The translations under genes were made by a program, and so were the position numbers. From Chloroflexota bacterium (lineage in GTDB: Bacteria > Chloroflexota > Anaerolineae > UBA1429), in NCBI GenBank assembly GCA_012515695.1, contig JAAYXX010000512.1:1-6200 (forward strand): a stretch of 6,200 nucleotides of DNA, in the 5' to 3' direction. The notes beneath the pieces were generated by a model. That model worked only from the letters and a program-made list of their open reading frames with translations, was not told the DNA's origin and did not search any database. Positions 1 to 3,637 of the stretch are shown piece after piece. Position 1 is the first letter of the stretch, and each line of letters starts with the position of its first letter.

Positions 1-81
1 CCCCCCCCTGGGAGATGGCCGGGGTGAGGGTCAGAGCATCCAAGCCCCCCTCATCCGCCCTTCGGGCACCGGCATACCTGC

Positions 82-106
82 CGCTTTCTCCCGGGGGGAG
101 AAGGCG
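82..106. repeat. Inverted repeat (about 12-bp stem, 3-nt loop)
   Basis: Bases 82-92 and 96-106 pair across the GGG at 93-95. The core TTCTCCC/GGGAGAA is perfect, and it extends outward through one G-T wobble (85/103) to a CGC/GCG-like base. Read on the minus strand it lies downstream of the last gene of the operon. It is not followed by a T-run, so it is not a classical intrinsic terminator. It could still form a 3'-end-stabilising RNA hairpin. Confidence 0.55.
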
Positions 107-113
107 TTTGGCG

Positions 114-127
114 CGGCATATATGCCG
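114..127. repeat. Perfect 14-bp palindrome
   Basis: The sequence CGGCATATATGCCG is its own reverse complement. It marks the start of the second 44-bp-spaced repeat unit; the matching position in the first unit (70-83) carries the imperfect version CGGCATACCTGCCG. It could be a protein-binding site or simply the tip of a repeat element. Nothing in the window decides between these. Confidence 0.5.
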
Positions 128-148
128 CCCTCGCCCCTTGGGAGAGTG

Positions 149-180
149 CGGCTTTCAGCCGAGCGGCTCCGGAGGAGCCG
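149..180. repeat. Two adjacent short hairpins next to the operon 3' end
   Basis: Bases 149-153/157-161 form a perfect 5-bp stem (CGGCT/AGCCG) with a 3-nt loop. Bases 164-170/174-180 form a perfect 7-bp stem (CGGCTCC/GGAGCCG) with a 3-nt loop. On the minus strand the second hairpin lies about 37 nt after the stop codon of the last gene. No T-run follows either, so intrinsic termination is doubtful. They look like internal parts of the repeat mosaic and may protect the transcript 3' end. Confidence 0.45.
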
Positions 181-216
181 GGGGTGAGGGAGTGAGGGCA
201 ATCGCGCCCAAGCGCC

Positions 217-1092
217 CTAGTATTCGGGCGGCAACTGATCCAACTCGGCCATGCTGAACACTGGCCCATCCACGCAGACATATTTATGGCCCACGTTGCA
301 GCGCCCGCACTTGCCGATACCGCACTTCATGCGGTTTTCCAGCGAAGTATATATCTGTTCCTTGCCAAAGCCCAACCTGGTCATCACGGGCAGGGTGAAG
401 CGAATCATAATCGGGGGGCCGCAGATCACCGCCACCGCGTTGGCAGCGTTGGGGGCTACTTCTTCTGTCACGTTGGGCACAAAGCCCACCCGGCGGGTCC
501 AGCCCGGCACCTCGCGGTCAATCGTCTGGCAAACCTCGATGTCGTCGCGCTGTTCCCAGGCGGCCAGGTCTTCTTTGTACATCAGCAAGCCAGGGTCGCG
601 CGCGCCATAAATCACCGTGATCTTGCCATATTGGTCGCGCTCGCCGCTTTCCAGCAGGTAGATAATCAGGGAGCGCAGCGTGGTAAAGGCAAAACCGCCG
701 CCGATGACCACCACGTCCTTGCCGCACATCAAGTCCAGCGGAAACGAGTTGCCCAAGGGGCCGCGCAAGCCAATCACATCACCCGGCTTGCAGTTGTGCA
801 GCCTGCTCGTGACCACGCCCGCCTTTTTAATGGTGAACCGCAGAAACCCCTGCTCGGTGGGAGAAGAGGCGATGCCGAACGGGGCCTCGCCCTCGCCGAA
901 CACGGACAACTCGCAGAACTGGCCGGGGGTATACTGGAAGCAGCGGGCGTCCTCCTCGCGGGCAAAGGCCAGATCAAAGCTCTTGATCGTGCGGTCGTCT
1001 ACCTCGTCGGTCACGCGCTGCACAATCATGCTCATGGGCACGTAGGGGTTCTGGACGCTTGGGTTGCAGGTACAGACGTGTGTATCGCTCAT
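217..1092 (-). CDS. flxA: FlxA/AsrB/HydG-like FAD- and NAD(P)H-binding reductase with [2Fe-2S] cluster
   Basis: Ferredoxin-NADP reductase superfamily subunit, probably the NAD(P)H entry/exit point of the complex. Numbering from the GTG at 1098, an N-terminal flavin-binding barrel contains TPGQFCEL (57-64) and APFGIASSP (72-80). This takes the place of the usual RxYS/T flavin motif, as in PyrK/AsrB-type proteins. The nucleotide-binding part follows with VVVIGGGFAFTTLRS (129-143) and CGPPIMI (226-232). The C-terminal cysteines C259-x4-C264-x2-C267-x7-C275 match the [2Fe-2S] motif of PyrK/AsrB/HydG proteins. About 291 residues is normal for the family. There is no signal peptide or membrane segment, so it should be cytoplasmic. 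I chose the ATG at 1092 because GAGGAG (1098-1103) lies 5 nt upstream. A GTG at 1098 would overlap the preceding stop by 4 nt but would sit on the ribosome-binding site. Last gene of the operon. NADH versus NADPH cannot be decided from the sequence. Confidence 0.9.
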   Translation of the reverse strand: MSDTHVCTCNPSVQNPYVPMSMIVQRVTDEVDDRTIKSFDLAFAREEDARCFQYTPGQFCELSVFGEGEAPFGIASSPTEQGFLRFTIKKAGVVTSRLHNCKPGDVIGLRGPLGNSFPLDLMCGKDVVVIGGGFAFTTLRSLIIYLLESGERDQYGKITVIYGARDPGLLMYKEDLAAWEQRDDIEVCQTIDREVPGWTRRVGFVPNVTEEVAPNAANAVAVICGPPIMIRFTLPVMTRLGFGKEQIYTSLENRMKCGIGKCGRCNVGHKYVCVDGPVFSMAELDQLPPEY

Positions 1093-1094
1093 GT

Positions 1095-2144
1095 TCACTC
1101 CTCAACGTTTCCCCCGGCAGATGCCGCCTCGCGCACGCGCCGCAACACGCCGCGAATGTCCAGCCGCACCGGGCAACTCTGCACGCAGCGCCCGCAGCCC
1201 ACGCAACCGAACAGGCCCACATTGCGGGGCAGGTACTCGAACTTGTGCATGGTGCGCTGCCGCCAGCGAGACGCCTGATCGGGGCGGGGATTATGACCGG
1301 AGGCGTGCTGGGTAAAGAACTGGTACATGCAGGAATCCCAGGCGCGCACGCGCTCGCCGCTGTTCGCCAGCAGGCGATCCTCGATATTGAAGCAGTGGCA
1401 GGTGGGGCACGTATAGGTACAGGTGCCACAGGCAATGCACTTTTCGGCGATTTCTTGCCAGACGGGGCTATCGAACAGGCCGGGCAGCAGCTTTTCGATG
1501 CCCACCACCGGCTCGATATCGGCCAGCCGCGCCACCGCCTGCGCCTCGATCTCGGCGGCCTTGTCCAGATACGCCTGGCTGGCGCGTCCCAGATAACCCT
1601 GGGAGATCAGGTCACGCCCCTTCTGCGAGACACCCTCGACGAGATAGGCATCTCCGGCGTCGCGCAGGAAAATATCGGCCCCCTGGCGGTCATAAGGGCC
1701 GCTTTCAAACGCGTGGCAGAAGCAGGTTTGCCGGGGGCTGGTGCAAGCCAGCGCGACAATCAGTGTGTTCTGCCGCCGCGCCTGGTAATACGGGTCCAGG
1801 TAGCGCCCCTGAGCAAAGACGCTATCCAGCAGCACAAAGGCGCGCGCGTCGCAAGGGCGGACCCCCAGCAACACGGTGGGCGTCCTATCCAGCGGGACCT
1901 GCTTGATCTGGTTGAACTGATCCACCTGCCGCCCAAACTTGATCATCGACTCGTGTTGCGGAAAGAACACGCCCTTGGGCGATTTCGCCGTATTGCCATA
2001 GTCGAGCATGACCTCTTTGGCGCTGACAACCCTGTCAAAGCGCAATTCGCCGTCTCGCTGGCAGGGCGCAATGACACGATACAAGTCCAACAAGTCATAG
2101 AGGGTGGAAGCCAGTGCCCTTTTGGATAGCATCAACACATCCAC
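1095..2144 (-). CDS. HydB/AsrA-like 4Fe-4S dicluster subunit (FlxB-type)
   Basis: Electron-relay subunit related to sulfhydrogenase beta (HydB) and anaerobic sulfite reductase A (AsrA), 349 residues. The N-terminal domain has RPCDARAF (96-103) and CTSPRQTCFC (134-143), both typical of the HydB-like group. Two ferredoxin-type clusters follow: C236-x2-C239-x2-C242-x3-C246-P, extended by CPTCHC (246-251), and C314-x2-C317-x2-C320-x3-C324-P. Between them is a conserved-looking stretch with WDSCMYQFFT (269-278) and ASGHNPRP (281-288). It has no membrane segments. It should pass electrons between the FlxA-like flavoprotein encoded immediately downstream (2-nt gap) and the rest of the complex. The start is GTG at 2144, supported by AGGGGGA 7 nt upstream. 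The ATG at 2132 would lie too far from that site. By position it corresponds to FlxB of the Desulfovibrio Flx complex; that name is tentative. Confidence 0.88.
   Translation of the reverse strand: MDVLMLSKRALASTLYDLLDLYRVIAPCQRDGELRFDRVVSAKEVMLDYGNTAKSPKGVFFPQHESMIKFGRQVDQFNQIKQVPLDRTPTVLLGVRPCDARAFVLLDSVFAQGRYLDPYYQARRQNTLIVALACTSPRQTCFCHAFESGPYDRQGADIFLRDAGDAYLVEGVSQKGRDLISQGYLGRASQAYLDKAAEIEAQAVARLADIEPVVGIEKLLPGLFDSPVWQEIAEKCIACGTCTYTCPTCHCFNIEDRLLANSGERVRAWDSCMYQFFTQHASGHNPRPDQASRWRQRTMHKFEYLPRNVGLFGCVGCGRCVQSCPVRLDIRGVLRRVREAASAGGNVEE
1098..1103 (-). promoter_or_regulatory. Ribosome-binding site deciding the flxA start
   Basis: The minus strand reads GAGGAG here, 5 nt before the ATG at 1090-1092. 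The site overlaps the end of the upstream gene, whose TGA is at 1095-1097, so the two genes are probably translationally coupled. This favours the ATG over the GTG at 1096-1098. Confidence 0.7.
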
Positions 2145-2151
2145 AGTAATA

Positions 2152-2158
2152 TCCCCCT
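2152..2158 (-). promoter_or_regulatory. Ribosome-binding site for the GTG start at 2144
   Basis: The minus strand reads AGGGGGA with 7 nt to the GTG. Part of it can pair with the CCCTG just upstream (2162-2166), so the site may be partly hidden in the RNA. Confidence 0.55.
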
Positions 2159-2165
2159 GTGCAGG

Positions 2166-2190
2166 GCGGCCCGTGAAGGACGGGGACCGC
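2166..2190 (-). other. Intercistronic RNA hairpin
   Basis: It starts directly after the TAA (2191-2193) of the upstream gene. On the minus strand GCGG pairs with CCGC (2187-2190 with 2166-2169). After a 2-nt bulge (2185-2186), CCCGT pairs with ACGGG (2180-2184 with 2170-2174) around a 5-nt loop. That gives nine base pairs in the only spacer of the operon longer than 40 nt. No T-run follows, so it is not an intrinsic terminator. A role in mRNA processing, stability or tuning expression of the next gene is inference. Confidence 0.5.
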
Positions 2191-3150
2191 TTAAAGGATA
2201 AAGTCGTTGTAATCGTCCTCGCGATAGGTGGTCAGCGGCGGTTTGGCCTCGGCGTCTTCACCCGCGTCATAGCCATACAGCTCTTGCACGTCGGCGCGCA
2301 GCGTGTCCAGGAAGAGCCGGATGTTGATCCCCTGGGGGCAGGCGCGGGTACAGGCCCCACAGCCTACGCAGCGCCCGGCCAGATGGAAGGTACGTATAAT
2401 CTGGTAGAACTGCTTGTCCTCCGGCTGCGTCGTCTGGTTGAACCAGCGCGGCATCGTGCGATCTACAAAGCAGATGTTGCAGTAGCACATGGGGCAGGCG
2501 TTGCGACAAGCAAAGCAGAGGTTGCAGCGTTCCAGCTCTTGCGCGAAACGCGCCCACCGCTCGTCAGCGCTCAACGCCTCCATCTCGCGCACGTGGGCGA
2601 AAGGATCGCCCTCCGCGCTATCGGCCACCGGCTCGCCCAGCGTCACGTCATAGACGGCGGGCGCGTGGTGGACACAGGTCTGGCAGCCCGCGAACAGCAC
2701 ATCGCGCAGGGCAAGGGTCTGCTCGCCCACGATGACCTGCTCTCCCTCGATGCGGGCGTCGTCGATATTCTCCACGGGCACGCCGAGTTGCGCGGCCACC
2801 CGGCGCACATCCACCACGCCGGGGCAATGCACGCCCACAATACGCAGGTTCTCGCGAATTACCTGCCCCTCTTGCAGCAGCCCGACGATGGCGCGCGAAT
2901 CGCATCCCTTGACCATGATGCCCACCTTTTTGCCGCGATATTTGGGCAAGAAGGCGACCAGGTTGTTCTCGCAAGTGGCGTCCCAGATCAACCGGTCCAC
3001 ATCCTCCGGCTTGCGGATGAACGTGGGGGTGGCGCGCAGCGGGACAGTCCCGGCCTCGTACCCGATAAACACCTCAATCTCGCCGGAACGGAGCCAGTCA
3101 GCAACAGTCTCTCGGACAGATAAAAGTGCGCTCATATCGCCTCTGGTCAT
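2191..3150 (-). CDS. FrhB/FdhB-like 4Fe-4S dicluster protein (FlxC-type)
   Basis: Iron-sulfur electron-transfer subunit of 319 residues. The N-terminal half resembles the F420-hydrogenase/formate-dehydrogenase beta group, with VGIMVKGCDSRAI (76-88) and RIVGVHCPGVVD (103-114); C156 and C159 follow in GCQTC. The C-terminal half has C209-x2-C212-x2-C215-x3-C219-P, followed at once by C222, C224 and C227 (CPMCYCNIC). A second cluster is C261-x2-C264-x2-C267-x3-C271-P. No flavin or nucleotide motif is obvious to me, so a relay role is the safest call. It is soluble and cytoplasmic. The ATG at 3150 lies 1 nt after the upstream stop, with GAGGA 6 nt before it. A second ATG at 3135 also has a nearby AGAGG and would remove five residues. 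By position it would be FlxC of the Flx complex; that name is tentative. The acidic C-terminal tail (about 296-319) is outside the cluster domains. Confidence 0.87.
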   Translation of the reverse strand: MTRGDMSALLSVRETVADWLRSGEIEVFIGYEAGTVPLRATPTFIRKPEDVDRLIWDATCENNLVAFLPKYRGKKVGIMVKGCDSRAIVGLLQEGQVIRENLRIVGVHCPGVVDVRRVAAQLGVPVENIDDARIEGEQVIVGEQTLALRDVLFAGCQTCVHHAPAVYDVTLGEPVADSAEGDPFAHVREMEALSADERWARFAQELERCNLCFACRNACPMCYCNICFVDRTMPRWFNQTTQPEDKQFYQIIRTFHLAGRCVGCGACTRACPQGINIRLFLDTLRADVQELYGYDAGEDAEAKPPLTTYREDDYNDFIL

Positions 3151-3151
3151 C

Positions 3152-3604
3152 CTATTTCCTCGTTGCCACAGCGTTGATATTCAGGTGGCGCGATGGCCCC
3201 AAGGCCCGGACGTCCTCCGTAACCTTGGTCACGACCTCGGCAAAGCGCCCCCCCTCCGAGGCAGAAACCCACGAGAACTGCACGCGGCCCGGCTCGATGC
3301 CCAGATATTCCAGGTATCGCTGGAGCAGGGCAAAACGCCGCCGCGCATAATAGTTCCCCGCCAAATAGTGGCAGTCCCCCGGATGGCAGCCGGAAACCAG
3401 CACGCCGTCCGCGCCCTGACGCAAGGCTTCCACGATGAAAATCGGGTTCACCCGCCCGGAACAGGGCACGCGAATGATCCGCACATTGGGAGGGTACTGG
3501 ATGCGTGACGTCCCGGCCAGATCAGCCCCGGCATAGGAACACCAGTTGCACAAAAAGGCCAGGATTTTGGGCTGCCACTGTTCGTTGTTCGTTGTATCCG
3601 CCAT
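3152..3604 (-). CDS. flxD: MvhD/FlxD-family iron-sulfur subunit
   Basis: Small electron-transfer protein that links an electron-donating module to HdrA. In methanogens MvhD links the hydrogenase MvhAG to HdrA and carries a [2Fe-2S] cluster. The 150-residue protein matches the family along its whole length: LCNWCSYAGADLAG (18-31), YPPNVRIIRVPCSGRV (37-52), GADGVLVSGCHPGDCHY (64-80) and WVSASEGGRFAEVV (near residues 111-124). The five family cysteines C19, C22, C48, C73 and C78 are all ordinary cysteines, with no selenocysteine codon. The start is ATG at 3604, with AGAGGA (3613-3618) 8 nt upstream. It follows the HdrA gene by 33 nt. With no hydrogenase subunits nearby and an FlxA-like reductase in the same run, FlxD fits better than MvhD proper. 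Confidence 0.93.
   Translation of the reverse strand: MADTTNNEQWQPKILAFLCNWCSYAGADLAGTSRIQYPPNVRIIRVPCSGRVNPIFIVEALRQGADGVLVSGCHPGDCHYLAGNYYARRRFALLQRYLEYLGIEPGRVQFSWVSASEGGRFAEVVTKVTEDVRALGPSRHLNINAVATRK
3157..3161 (-). promoter_or_regulatory. Ribosome-binding site inside the end of the flxD gene
   Basis: The minus strand reads GAGGA, 6 nt before the ATG at 3148-3150. It lies within the last codons of the upstream gene, whose TAG is at 3152-3154. The two reading frames are separated by one base, a layout typical of translational coupling. Confidence 0.6.
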
Positions 3605-3612
3605 TCGCTACA

Positions 3613-3618
3613 TCCTCT
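3613..3618 (-). promoter_or_regulatory. Ribosome-binding site for flxD
   Basis: The minus strand reads AGAGGA, 8 nt before the ATG at 3602-3604. It lies in the 33-nt spacer after the HdrA stop codon, where no hairpin or terminator is evident. Confidence 0.55.
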
Positions 3619-3637
3619 ATCTGCTACGCCCGCCCCG

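Larger units (their letters stand above)
9..198. repeat. Mosaic of GC-rich intergenic repeats downstream of the operon
   Basis: Seen directly: two degenerate direct repeats lie 44 bp apart (70-106 and 114-150, 27 of 37 aligned bases identical). Each starts with CGGCATA and contains a CTCCC/GGGAGA core. The decamer GGGGTGAGGG occurs at 21-30 and 181-190, with a shorter GTGAGGG at 192-198. The block at 9-30 (CTGGGAGA then CCGGGGTGAGGG) resembles 137-190 with the intervening hairpins removed. Short GGGAGA...GGGTGAGGG elements of this kind are dispersed between genes in several high-GC bacterial genomes. I infer that this is a compound insertion of such elements and not a coding region. Open frames across it on either strand have no recognisable protein features. 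Confidence 0.6.

Noticed and set aside
70..150. CRISPR-like repeats
   Set aside because: There are only two degenerate units separated by 7 bp, with no spacers of uniform length and no cas genes.
82..180. Intrinsic terminator for the operon
   Set aside because: The hairpins at 82-106, 149-161 and 164-180 are stable-looking, but none is followed on the minus strand by a T-run. They are better explained as parts of a repeat mosaic.
15..281. Small ORFs in the left flank (plus 15-257, minus 51-281)
   Set aside because: They run across the repeat mosaic and the end of flxA, are Arg/Pro/Ser-rich, have no convincing ribosome-binding site and resemble no protein I know.
1093..1098. GTG at 1098 as the start of flxA
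   Set aside because: It directly abuts and overlaps the GAGGAG ribosome-binding site. The ATG at 1092 has normal 5-nt spacing from that site.
286..3508. Long plus-strand open frames (about 286-1278, 1059-2129, 2104-3123 and 2732-3508) that nearly tile the region
   Set aside because: They lie antisense to well-recognised iron-sulfur and flavin proteins. Their translations are rich in Ala, His, Arg and Gly with no recognisable domain. Such frames arise readily opposite GC-rich genes.
3152..3604. Selenocysteine or hydrogenase-linked MvhD
   Set aside because: All expected cysteine positions are normal Cys codons. No hydrogenase subunit is encoded in the window, and the downstream partner is an NAD(P)H reductase.
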